64,000 nucleotides of DNA. It comes from Trichomonas vaginalis G3 (lineage: Eukaryota; Parabasalia; Trichomonadida; Trichomonadidae). Where the stretch lies: NCBI RefSeq assembly GCF_026262505.1, contig NC_067207.1, positions 10,198,082 through 10,262,081 on the forward strand. Direction: 5' to 3'. Every line of letters begins with the position of its first letter. Positions within the stretch are counted from its first letter, which is position 1. Shown piece after piece: positions 38,983 through 49,718 of this stretch. A program made the position numbers and the translations under genes. The notes beneath the pieces are model-generated. The model saw only the letters and a program-made list of their open reading frames with translations, did not search any database and was not told where the DNA came from.

Positions 38983-41900
38983 ATGAAGTTCGATCTACAG
39001 AATACTATTATTCAAGGATCGAACAATCCTGAGAAGCGTGTTGTATTTGTTAGATGGTCACCAGACGGTGAACGTCTTGCAATTGGCACCGCTGATCACA
39101 TAGTTCAATTTTTAACGATATCTTCCAACGAAATCTCTAAAATTCCGATCAAAGCACGTGAAGAAGATGCGAAGAAGGACTTTACTGTAACCGGTTTTGA
39201 CTGGGCCCCAGATAGTTCACATTTTGCTGTAGGTCAATCTGATCAGACGATTGCTGTCTACGATATTGGCCCAGCTAATGCAGTTGACTATCGTAAGAAA
39301 GTTACAATGAGAGTTGCCACAAAAGGTGCGCCTCTCTGCGTTTGCTGGCCAAATTCTTCATCCGGAGAATTCGCTTATGGCTTAGCAGATGGCTCAGTAT
39401 TCCTCGCATTGACAAAACTAAAGAGAGTCGAAGAACTTTACCGCCACAACGCCTCTCCAATGAGCATGGCTTCGAATTTAAGACAAAATGCAATTGTTGT
39501 TGGACATCTTGATGGCTGCGTTTTCATGGTAAATCTCGATAACAAGAGCCGTGTAGTTGCTTTACAGTCTTCTGTTCCTCCGTTAGCCCTTGCTTGGGGT
39601 ACACAAGTACTTGCAGCAGGCGCTGACCTTCAGATTGCGTTTTCGGATGCAAATGGAGGCAGTAAGAGCGTCGTAGACTTCTCAAATCAACCAGATCTTC
39701 GTTCATTTACAGCTGCTACGTTCGATCCATCAGGAACAACAGCAATGGTCGCTGCTCGTAACTCATTAATGACATTTAACTACTCTACAAGTGGCCAGAA
39801 GTGGAATCAGACAAATAATATTCAATTTGACGGAATTTATCAAGTTCCTGATATTTCTTGGAGTCCTGACGGCTCAAGGATCGCTGTTGCCTCTGTAACA
39901 GGCTCGGTATTCATTATTTCAGCTTCAATGGGATCTTTCCGCTACAAAAAATTGTTTGAATGCATAAATGTTTCTGGATCTCAAATTAAAATCATAGATT
40001 TACACACAAAGAAAGAAGTCAACTTAAGATCAGAATACAGAATCCTTACAACTAATTTCCAACAAGATCGTTACGTTATTGTCAGAACTACTCAATCTTT
40101 CCTTGTTGGCGACACAAAGAGTGGCAAGACATCTGAAATGCCTGCACCTCTTTGCGATGGACAGCCTCAAATCAACGAAAGATTCGTTTTCATCGATGAT
40201 ATCGCAGTTTTAGTCTGGAATACAGGCGAACTTACAGTTGTTGAGCTCGGAAAGACAAATTCACTCGCTTCTATCCCTACTCAGTATGCCAGTTCTTATT
40301 TACTCTCTTTGAGGTTCAATGCGAAGATTGGCCGCGGAAATTCGAAGATCCTTGCATACCTCGTCGATTCTAAGACCACAAGGATCATCGATGTTGAAAC
40401 ACAAGCCCCAATTGGAACAGTTCAGATTCAATCTAAAATTGACTGGTTGGAACTCAACGTTTCAGGCACAATGTTGCTCTTTAGAGATGCCAAGCGCTCC
40501 CTTTATCTCTACAACCTCGTAACAAAGGAATTGAACGGTTTAATTAATCTTTGTTCTTATGCTCAATGGGTTCCAGAAGCCAACGTTATTGTTGCACAGA
40601 GCAAGAAATCTCTTTACGTTTACTACTCTCCAACATCACCAGATGAGGTCAAAGTCATTGATATCGAAGGTGATGTAATGGATATTGCCCGTAGTGGGAC
40701 AAAAACAACAGTAACAATCCAGAATGCTGGTTCTACCTCACAATTACCACTCGATGGCGCTTTCATTGCATTTTCTGCCGCAATGGAATCTAAAAATCTC
40801 CGCCAATCCGCACAGATCCTCATGCAAATGGAAGATTCATGCACCGCGAGATCATTATGGGACGAGTTGGCCACTGCTGCTATGGATGGCCATGATTATA
40901 CAGTTGCAGAAATCGCATTTTCCAAACTTGGCGACTTATCCAAGGCCAGATTCATCCACAAGATCAACAAACTCATGGAAAAGGAAGGTCCTTCTTCATG
41001 CCAAGTCCAAGCTCACATTGCAATGTTACAATCCAACTACAAACAAGCCGAATACTGCCTTATCGAGCACGACCGGATCGAAGATGCCTTTAACATGTAC
41101 AAATCCATGCAGATGTGGAACGAATTGCTCGATCTTGCAGAATTAAGATGTCCATCTCGAGCTCCAGCCTTAAGAGATGAATATTTCAAGCATCTCATGA
41201 GCACAGGACAATATCAGACCACTGCCAGAATGAAAGCAGCCAAAGGACAAGTTAATGAAGCTGTTGATCTCTGTTTGCAAGGCAACAAACCACAATTGGC
41301 CGCCGAAATCCTTCTCCAACACGAAGACAAGGCCAATCCACAATTATTATCCCATGTTGCCGAAGCACTTTCCGGAAAAAGAGACGATATCGCCGGCCAA
41401 ATCTACGAAAAGCTCGGAAACACGAAACAAGCATTGGAAAGTTACAGGAAAGGCCATGCTTATTTCAACGCCCTCGAGCTTGCCAAATCGGCTGAACCAG
41501 AGTTAGTTGTTCCAATACAACACGAATGGGCGGATTATTTAGTCCAAACTGGTCAAAACGAAGCAGCAATTGTTCATTACGCCGATGCAGGAGATTACGG
41601 ACAGGCATTGAACTGCGCAATCAGAGCACAACAATGGAACCAAGCTGCAGACATTTTGAAGTCAGTTTCATCATCCCCTGAACACAAGAACGACTTGAGA
41701 CTTATGTTCTTGAGAGTTGCCCGTCATTTCGCATCTCAAAACGATGTGAACACTGCGGAAGACTTGTTTCTTTCTGTCGATGCCCACAAAGATCTGATAG
41801 AAATGTATTTGATGAATGGAAAAGTCAAAGACGCACAGAGACACGCGAAGAGATTCATGAAATCAGACGAAGCTGACAAACTCTTCATTGCAACAGCGAA

Positions 41901-43977
41901 GAAACTCGACAAGAAGCCACAAACAATGAAGACAGCCGAAGAAATCTATTTGGCAATCAACCAGCCACAACTTGCAATCGAAATGTACACAGCTGCTGGA
42001 GATAATGACTCAGTATTAAGATTGTCACAGAAATACGGAGGAAACAAACAGCAATTGGAAGATTTGGCAGCGAAAGCAGAAAGAGAAGGAGACCTTGCAA
42101 GTGCGGAATCATTCTACATCAGAGCTGATAAACCAGAAAAAGCACTGTTCATGTACCAACAAGAGAAGAAATGGCAAGACGCGATGAGAGTGGCCAAAAA
42201 CTATGGAAAACCAGGACAGAACCAAGAACTACAAATCGCTATACATTGGGCAAGAGATATCGGTGGAGCTGCTGGTGTTCAGAAGCTTGTTTCTCTTGGA
42301 AAAGTCGAAGAAGCTTTGTTATTCTGTTGTGAAAACACAATGATTGATTTTGGACAAACAATCATGGATAACTGCAAGACAATTTCCAAACAAGTTTTGA
42401 ACGAAGCGCACTTAAAGATTGGTTTATATCTCGAGTCTAAGAACAAATTCTCTGAAGCAGAACAGCACTACATCATGGCAGATGCTCCACAAGAAGCATA
42501 TGAAATGTACACACATAATAAGATGAATAATGATGCAACAAGAATTGCACAGAAATACGGTGTTGGATCTACAACAAACACAGAGAATTTCACATCGAAG
42601 AAAGACAGTTCTTCACTTACAGGATTAAAGAAAGGTCTTGCATTGGAGAACCAAAGAGATTTCGATGGTGCAATCGATGTTTACTTGAATATCTCAGTCC
42701 AAGATTGTGGAAGCGAAGGAAGATACGACCAAGTTTTAGATCGCGCAGTGAAATTAGCAGCATCATTCTCACAACAGCGATTGAAAGAAGTTGTTACACA
42801 GGTTGCACGACTTTTACTTTCACTTGGTCGATCAGCATCATTAGGCAAGATCCTTGAAGGAATCGAAGCATACACAGATGCTGTTGAGATCTACAAAGAC
42901 GCGGAGATGTGGGAAGATGCTAAACGCATCTCTGGATATCTTGATCCACCAGAACAAGAACAGTTCAAGCGTGATTACCAGCAGTGGCTTGCATCTAAAG
43001 GGAACGAGAGCAAACTTATTGAAACAGGAAATGTCGACCAAGCTTTAGAGATGATTGCATCTCGCGGTGACTGGGATAAATGTCTACAAGAAGCACAGAA
43101 CCAAGGTCCACAATATCTTGAAAAGTACACTATGAAATACGCTCAAGTTTTAGTTGATAACCAAGATTTCGACAAAGCTATTTCAATTTTAGCTAAATAC
43201 TCACCAAGTACAAACACATCATCTATTCCTGCATACATCAGTCTTTGCCAGGCAACTGTTTATGGTGTTCATAACTACGACAACCTTCCAAAGACATTCT
43301 TTGATTTGAGAACTATGATGTTTAAGATTGTTCGTAGCTCATCTAATGCAGACAATAAGTTGATCAACATGACACGTGCCGTTCATTTACTTTGCATGCG
43401 TAACACATTGATGCAGTTAGGAATGAGTGATTTAGCATCCAAAGCAAGTGTCTCTATATTGAGATATTCCGATATTGTTCCTGCCGATTATTTGTTCTAT
43501 AAAGCCGGAGAATCTATGGAGAAAGAGAATAATCTCGATGCCGCATTAGTTTTCTATAACAGATTCATCGATATTGCCGATGCTTTGTCATCTGGCCAAA
43601 ACAACATTGACCAGACAGCATTCACACAAACAGACATTCCTAAGAATTTGTGCTTGAGGAAAGAATTGTCCGTTTCACAGGATATCGCAGACCGAATCAG
43701 CCAATGGGCATTGGACCAGACAGTCAATGGTAAGGTTGACGGCAAAGTTCCAATGGATACATGCCCTAAGTGTCACAGACAGATGTATGCTGCTGGTTTA
43801 GTTTGCAACAGCTGCAGATCATCATTTGATTTCTGCCACATCACCGGATATCCAGTCATCAACTCCGCACAGTGCACTGCATGTGGTGCCACAGTCAACA
43901 GATCAGATTGGGATAGATACATCTCGAAGACTGGAAGATGTCCATGCTGCAACTCTCCACAAACAGCCGGTAACTAA
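38983..43977 (+). CDS. IFT172: Intraflagellar transport protein IFT172
   Basis: A 1664-residue IFT-B peripheral protein needed for building flagella. Residues about 1-580 form two WD40 propellers, with family-typical VRWSPDGERLAIGTADHIVQF, DWAPDSSHFAVGQSDQTIAVYDI, SWSPDGSRIAVASVTGSVF and WLELNVSGTMLLFRD. From about 600 to 1560 it is a long TPR-like solenoid with repeated AL/A-x-x-Y units. The DIPKNLCL segment followed by the ITGYPVI region is the conserved C-terminus of IFT172. Here that end carries five Cys pairs or triplets (CPKC, CNSC, CTAC, CPCC and a single C), suggesting a zinc-bound fold, related to the U-box-like end described for this protein. The stop codon is followed at once by a TAAA, a typical trichomonad polyadenylation context. 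The frame is intact. Confidence 0.92.
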   Translation: MKFDLQNTIIQGSNNPEKRVVFVRWSPDGERLAIGTADHIVQFLTISSNEISKIPIKAREEDAKKDFTVTGFDWAPDSSHFAVGQSDQTIAVYDIGPANAVDYRKKVTMRVATKGAPLCVCWPNSSSGEFAYGLADGSVFLALTKLKRVEELYRHNASPMSMASNLRQNAIVVGHLDGCVFMVNLDNKSRVVALQSSVPPLALAWGTQVLAAGADLQIAFSDANGGSKSVVDFSNQPDLRSFTAATFDPSGTTAMVAARNSLMTFNYSTSGQKWNQTNNIQFDGIYQVPDISWSPDGSRIAVASVTGSVFIISASMGSFRYKKLFECINVSGSQIKIIDLHTKKEVNLRSEYRILTTNFQQDRYVIVRTTQSFLVGDTKSGKTSEMPAPLCDGQPQINERFVFIDDIAVLVWNTGELTVVELGKTNSLASIPTQYASSYLLSLRFNAKIGRGNSKILAYLVDSKTTRIIDVETQAPIGTVQIQSKIDWLELNVSGTMLLFRDAKRSLYLYNLVTKELNGLINLCSYAQWVPEANVIVAQSKKSLYVYYSPTSPDEVKVIDIEGDVMDIARSGTKTTVTIQNAGSTSQLPLDGAFIAFSAAMESKNLRQSAQILMQMEDSCTARSLWDELATAAMDGHDYTVAEIAFSKLGDLSKARFIHKINKLMEKEGPSSCQVQAHIAMLQSNYKQAEYCLIEHDRIEDAFNMYKSMQMWNELLDLAELRCPSRAPALRDEYFKHLMSTGQYQTTARMKAAKGQVNEAVDLCLQGNKPQLAAEILLQHEDKANPQLLSHVAEALSGKRDDIAGQIYEKLGNTKQALESYRKGHAYFNALELAKSAEPELVVPIQHEWADYLVQTGQNEAAIVHYADAGDYGQALNCAIRAQQWNQAADILKSVSSSPEHKNDLRLMFLRVARHFASQNDVNTAEDLFLSVDAHKDLIEMYLMNGKVKDAQRHAKRFMKSDEADKLFIATAKKLDKKPQTMKTAEEIYLAINQPQLAIEMYTAAGDNDSVLRLSQKYGGNKQQLEDLAAKAEREGDLASAESFYIRADKPEKALFMYQQEKKWQDAMRVAKNYGKPGQNQELQIAIHWARDIGGAAGVQKLVSLGKVEEALLFCCENTMIDFGQTIMDNCKTISKQVLNEAHLKIGLYLESKNKFSEAEQHYIMADAPQEAYEMYTHNKMNNDATRIAQKYGVGSTTNTENFTSKKDSSSLTGLKKGLALENQRDFDGAIDVYLNISVQDCGSEGRYDQVLDRAVKLAASFSQQRLKEVVTQVARLLLSLGRSASLGKILEGIEAYTDAVEIYKDAEMWEDAKRISGYLDPPEQEQFKRDYQQWLASKGNESKLIETGNVDQALEMIASRGDWDKCLQEAQNQGPQYLEKYTMKYAQVLVDNQDFDKAISILAKYSPSTNTSSIPAYISLCQATVYGVHNYDNLPKTFFDLRTMMFKIVRSSSNADNKLINMTRAVHLLCMRNTLMQLGMSDLASKASVSILRYSDIVPADYLFYKAGESMEKENNLDAALVFYNRFIDIADALSSGQNNIDQTAFTQTDIPKNLCLRKELSVSQDIADRISQWALDQTVNGKVDGKVPMDTCPKCHRQMYAAGLVCNSCRSSFDFCHITGYPVINSAQCTACGATVNRSDWDRYISKTGRCPCCNSPQTAGN

Positions 43978-44364
43978 ACATATTCTATATATATTTTAAA
44001 TAATATTATTATTTTTCTATAAAGTTGCACTTCCATTATTGACAAAGCGAAATAATGAAAGATTAATTGCCATTCGTCAGATTTATTTTCAGAATTCCAG
44101 AAATAATTTTAATTGAAATACTTTCTGATGAATATTCGAACAAAAAACGACCATAAAAGGAGAATTTCACTTAATAAAACTACTGAAATACATTAAGTTA
44201 AACTTATTTTATCTCGAAAAGTATAGTATTTGGTTCTTTTAGGGCATTATTATTTTTCTCACCATAAGGTATTCAACAAAAACATACTGTGGTGTTCCAT
44301 TTTTCTTATTGAGATATTATGACTAGCACCGATAGATTGAGGAAAAAAAAGTTGGATTTTTTTT
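43978..44364. other. Intergenic region
   Basis: AT-rich, with no gene or repeat recognised. An upstream ATG at about 44318 opens a short frame reading towards the next gene but runs to a stop after about 30 codons. Confidence 0.5.
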
Positions 44365-45662
44365 ATGGTGCAAATTTCGAAATTTTGCAAAGAGTTAGAG
44401 CGTGCACATGTTATTACTAAATGTGGTACATTCTGTAACAGTATTAATGATCGAATAATCAATACAAAGAAGTCATCAGCGATTTGTTTTTCAGAATTAA
44501 TCAAAGAAAAGTATTTTATTGATAAATCAATCACATCATTGAATACATATTTATATATAATATGTCAAGATTCAATTGATATCCTTTCAAACTTTATTGA
44601 AACAGGTAAACTTGAATTTGAAGCAGATGAGCCTCATTATCATGATATAGTCGAAATCGGCAAACATTTTGGAAATCAACTACTCATACAAATATATGCT
44701 AAACATGTTAAATCAGACAAATCTCTCACAAATGAAAACGTTTTTAAGAAGTACGAAATTTCTGCTTACGAAAACGATTCTACGACAATAAATGAATGCA
44801 TTGAGTACATATCATCACATTTCTACAGTCTGAAAGATGATGATATCATTACAAATTTTGTCAAAAATGGATTTGAATTTTGTGAAAAAATTTTGAATTC
44901 AAAAGAATTGAAAATCGAAAATGAAGACAAACTAAGTTTGTTACTTTTAGATACTTGCAGAAGAGACAGTACATTATTTGATTTATTTGGATATGTTAAT
45001 TTACAATTTTGTTCTTCAGAAGTTTATGACGAGATTTATAATTTTTCAGTTGAAAACTCTTATGAATCAAGTCTTTTAACTATTTATAATGAAACATTGA
45101 AACATTATCATTCAAAATCAATAAATAAATTTGAAATTTCAAATCAAACTATTACATCTTTCGAAAAACATTTGATTCAAAATCAATTTCAAATCTCAAA
45201 TCATAGTTTTAGTGTTGGTATACCAAAATTTGTAGAAAAAGTTTCAAAAGAAATTCAAATGCCAATAACTGCTTCACTATTTGTAGTGGAAATTTATCCG
45301 ATATAAATTCATATTTAGATGATGCTCATTTCGTTACAGATGATAAACCTAATTCATGGGTAAAAGCTGATCTAAATAGATATAAATTAAAGCCAAAATC
45401 ATATATTCTACGATCAAAATGCATTGAAAATTCTAATTTATTGAGAAGTTGGAAGCTAGAAGGTACCAAAGAAGATGGAACATCTATTGTATTAGATAAT
45501 CAATACTATGAATTTCAAAAAAGAGAAATCAAGGAATTTCCACTTCAAACTAATGATTATTTTGTGGCTTTCAAAATAACACAAACAGGAAAGAGTTCAA
45601 AGAATTATGACTATTTCAATATTACTGTTTTTGACTTCAAAGGAGAATTAATAAAAATTTAA
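44365..45662 (+). pseudogene. BTB / F5-8 type C (discoidin-like) host gene, frameshifted
   Basis: The first 313 codons hold a BTB-like domain: a KSSAICFSELIKEKYFIDKSI block followed by IDILSNFIETGKLEFEADE and DIVEIGKHFGNQLL, then a BACK-like helical region. After about 45290 the reading continues in another frame with SWVKADLNRYKLKPKSYILR, SWKLEGTKEDGTSIVLD and FKITQTGKSSKNYDYFNI, which is the pattern of F5/8 type C (discoidin-like) domains. This fusion is a large gene family in trichomonads. One frameshift at about 45280-45300 separates the halves. It is either a young pseudogene or a sequencing error. The true start could lie slightly upstream, since the BTB domain looks short at its N-terminus. 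Confidence 0.7.
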
Positions 45663-46236
45663 CCATTTTTTTTCATGCAATAATTAAAAAGCAAATCCTA
45701 TACTATTTAAAAACAACTATGACATAGTATTTTAAATCTAATTCCATTTTCAAATTCGGTAATTGTTTATGGATAAGAAAACAAAAAAGTTAATATTAGA
45801 AAAACGATCAAAATCATTAAACTCTGACTTACTAGCAAACATATTATCCATCGTTCTAACCTTCTAATAAAAAATCAGACAATGTATTAGACTGAGATAT
45901 TCAATACTTGAGTAACATTATATTTCATTTGATTTTCATGAATTAATCAAACAATTTTTGTTTAAATTATTTAAAACTAATACAAATAAAAAAAGGATAT
46001 ATAATAATAGCATAATACATCTTTAGATTTCTTTAATAACAGTTACTTCAATCAGAATCGACAACATAAACTGTTTTCTATTATGAAAATTTGAGCATTC
46101 AAATTGTTACTGGTATAATTCTGATAATTACATAGCAATAAATAAATTCAATAAAATATTTTAAGTATCAAGATTAACAAATGATAAATTACATTGCTTA
46201 AGTGCTTGTGCTATAAGCATCCATGGGCGTATCCTC
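45663..46236. other. Intergenic region between two convergent relics
   Basis: Very AT-rich sequence between the 3' ends of the BTB and ankyrin relics. I see no gene, repeat or RNA. Confidence 0.6.
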
Positions 46237-47833
46237 TCAATTATATTGAAGTGCACCATGTGAAAGTAGTATTTCAATAATTTTTGTGTCATTTATTTCA
46301 ATAGCTTTAGAAAGTGCTGTTTCGCCGTTTTTATCTTTTATATTTAAATTTGCCCCATGTGAAATAAGAAATTCGACCGATTCTCTTCTATGGGATGATA
46401 CTTTTTCAAAAAGAAGAGTTCTTCCCTCATTATCCATTGTATTAATATCCGCACCACTTGAAAGAAGAATCTCTAATGATTGCTGACCATAGCTTGTATT
46501 TGCATAATTAAGAGGAGCTTTTCCTTTATGATCTTTAGCATTAACATCTGCACCATAAGCAATTAATAACTTTAATAATGCAGGATGGGAATCTTTTGCT
46601 GCAAAATGTATTGGCATTTTATTTTTAATATCCTTTGAATTGATATCTGCGCCATTTAGAATCAGAAATTCACTGATTTCTGTTTTCTTATAATAACATG
46701 CAAGATGCAGTGGGGTTCTTCCATCTTCATCCTTTGCATTGATATCTGCGCCAAGTGATATAAGAAGATCAATGATTTGTTGGGCCTTATTAACTACAGC
46801 AAGATGCAGTGAGGTTCTTCCCTCTTCATCTTTTGCATTGATATCTGCGCCACGTGAAATTAGAAATTTTGCACTTTCCGTACAATTATTTATTGAGGCA
46901 AGATGAAGTGGTGTTAAAAATGATAAATCTTCAACGCCAATATCAATTATATTTGGATTAGATGAGTCTAAAATGTATTTACAAATATCAATATTATTAT
47001 AATAAGATGCAAAATGCAGCACACCATGGAATTATAGAGTTTTTGTCTTTATTAAAAATATGAAACATTGCTTTCAAGTTGTATGATTCAATGATTAAAT
47101 CATCCTGAATATCCTCTAGTTCAAAGAGATCTCTTTCGAAAATATAATCGAGAAATTTGTCATTATGTGATTCAATAATGAATTGTAAACACATTTCATC
47201 TATTTCATAATGCTTCATGCATTCATTGATAATATCAATGTTTCCGCCAATAAATGAACAATGAAAGCACCCTTCAGTAATCTCAAAGTCCAAGCATTTG
47301 TAAATGAAAAAGAAGATGTTAACGGAACCGAAATATGCGCATGCCTCCATTGGAGAAATATCAGCAAAACCAGGAACAAAGAAAAAGTAATCACGAAGAG
47401 AGTTTGTAGATATATATTCTTTGAATTTATCTATTTGATCATTCATAATTATGACATCAAGACTGTTTTCATCCTCAAATAAGTCAAAGGGATCACCGAA
47501 ATATATAATATTAGAAAATGAATCTAAAAACACTCTCAGGATATTGTTATCTCTAACTTCGTTTATTATTTTTTTCAAGCTAAATTTATTGATTGAATAT
47601 TCCTCGACCATTGTGTTTAGAAATGTAATATAGAAATCAATAGATTGAACATTATATCTGATTGCAGTAACTAAATTTAAAGCCAAACTTTCAATAGGCA
47701 TCTTGTACTTGTCAATTAAAACTTTTGTGAATTCCTTATAGTCCGATTCGGATGACTCATGCTGTTTTAGGTGAAATAGTTTATGATAAGTTTCAATGAA
47801 TTCACTGTATTTCTCTATGAACTTACAATCCAT
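46237..47833 (-). pseudogene. Ankyrin-repeat protein with DUF3447-like N-terminus, frameshifted
   Basis: The gene starts at the ATG at 47833 (MDCKFIEKYSEFIETYHKL). The N-terminal ~270 residues are the helical region common to the large trichomonad ankyrin family (for example MNDQIDKFKEYISTN, SPMEACAYFGSVNIF). At about 47020-47030 the frame changes, right where IIPW should lead into the first repeats. The second part has seven to eight clear ankyrin repeats (T-P-L-H-L-A-type cores such as LTPLHLASINN, RTSLHLAVVNK, RTPLHLACYYK and NGETALSKAIEIND). These proteins mediate protein contacts. The single frameshift makes it a young pseudogene or a sequence error. Confidence 0.75.
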
Positions 47834-48128
47834 TGAAAAAGATAAAAACCTATTAAAATATAAACGGGCAGTGATCGAAACCTCAAAATAAAATGTCACT
47901 ACGTTTATGTCTATGATAAGAATATATCATATCCTTATCTATGAACTCAATTTCTTTTAATTGAAATTCAATTATCAACATTTCGATACAAACTTTATTT
48001 TAAACAGCTTTTGGATTAATGTAAAGAATTACAGTTTATGAGATTTAAGCTCAAAGACTCAAAAATAAAAAAATTAAATTTTATTAAGATGTGTCTTGCG
48101 AATAATACACTACTATTTTCTGCATAAC
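47834..48128. other. Short intergenic region
   Basis: AT-rich 5' flank of the ankyrin gene up to the target duplication of the next element. A perfect trichomonad initiator is not visible near the ankyrin start (only TCACTGCC at about 47876, on the coding strand). Confidence 0.4.
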
Positions 48129-49613
48129 TAAGGATGTCAATTCGGAAAATTATTTTCATTTTAGGAGAATATAATTTTCCTTTTGGAAAATTTAAAAAGT
48201 GAGATGCGCAGGATTCGAACTTTTTTAAAAGTTGATTTAAATATATTCTAGTGTGGATTCTAAGGATAATATCATATTTAAAATAAGAATAGACGAGTTT
48301 AGGTTGTATAATTTTTTTCGATAAATTTGAGAGCATGTACGTTTAGGGCATCAAAAGTGTCAATTCGCTCAGCGAAAGCTGAGCTAGCTTCGTTCTCGAA
48401 AAAATAGGGAAGGAGTGAAAGAGAGTGATACAGATGTTGACACATTCATATCATTTCAACAAATTTTGATCAAATTGAAATTCAATGAAATTCAATTCAC
48501 TTCATATCCTTCAGTCAGTACATTGACATCCGTCTACATCACAATGATAACTCGTGCATCAATAGTTCTACAACTAACTCAGAAAAAACAAGATTTTTAC
48601 TTCCAGCTTACAGCTTTTAAAAAGTTTCGATGATAAAAATCACTCTACTCTTGTTTATCGATATGTTGTGATAGTAGGTAAACGTATTCTTATTGATATT
48701 AATAAAAATATTTTTACGAAAATCTGAACCAATTACAGAGTTATTCATAAAGTTTATGATAACTGTAATTACTTCATCTTTGTTTAATATTTGAATAAAC
48801 AATTTAATTTAATTTGCATAATTTTTTTAGTTGAAAGACAGGAAACTTAGTTGAGTTTGTATTTTTTTATCGTTCAATTCATTGTATCAGTGAGTGATCC
48901 AGATATTTAAGATATTTACAAAAAATTTATTAATTTGATTAACAAATTTTAATCAAAATAGCAAAAATCTATTTGATAGCTGTAAGCAAACAATAATTTT
49001 TATTTCAAGCAAAATCAATTATTTTCATCTAAACGTATAAAATTGTCAATTTTATGAGAATAAATTTAAAATCTCATGAAATATAAAGGAGAGTAATATT
49101 TTTCAATTTCTTTTTTCTTTGTCTCAAATATTTTCTGTTGGGAATTTTCTTGTTATCAAAAAATAATTTTAATATTTGTTTATTTCATTACATACAATAA
49201 AATTTTAAAAACTCTATTTGTTCACAAGAAAATTTTTTTCCCTTCATATGAAGAAACATTTTGTTCTCCATTTGATGCTGAGTCTAAATCTCGATTTTTG
49301 ATTTTTCTTCTTTCCAAATTTCTTTTTTCCAAATTAGAAGTTTAATTCAAATTTTCAATAGTTTATATATTTTCTCAAACCGTCTTAGATTTTCTCACTT
49401 TTTAGGGATTTTCTCTCAAAATATACAAAAATAGTAATATCAATACATGTGTCTAATATACTTTAAAACCATCGTGATAAAATTCAAAAACGAAGAGTTC
49501 TTCTCTCCAAATTTTTTTCAAAATCAAAAAAATGAGATAAAAAAGCACGTTTGGAAAATTCATTTTTAGCATTTTAGGAATTTTCTCACTTTTCTTCCAA
49601 ATTGACATCCTTA
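48129..49613. mobile_element. Non-autonomous DNA element with short TIRs
   Basis: The left end TAAGGATGTCAATT (48129-48142) is the reverse complement of the right end AATTGACATCCTTA (49600-49613). It is flanked by GCATAAC direct repeats at 48122-48128 and 49614-49620, extendable to 8 bp with the next T. It is 1.49 kb, AT-rich, with no coding capacity. A 7-8 bp duplication is compatible with hAT-like elements, but no transposase is present to confirm a family. At about 48367-48390 it contains a small GCTCAGC/GCTGAGC hairpin. Confidence 0.75.
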
Positions 49614-49718
49614 GCATAACTTGTCAATATTTTCAAAATAGTGTATTAGAAAATAGGATAGTAAAAATAAAAATTAAAAACAAATTTAAATAAAATACAA
49701 AAATAATAATGAAGTACA

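Noticed and set aside
48190-48225. A tRNA 3' part on the - strand (GTTCGAATCCTGCGCATCTCAC)
   Set aside because: No A-box, anticodon arm or pairing acceptor stem is found upstream on that strand.
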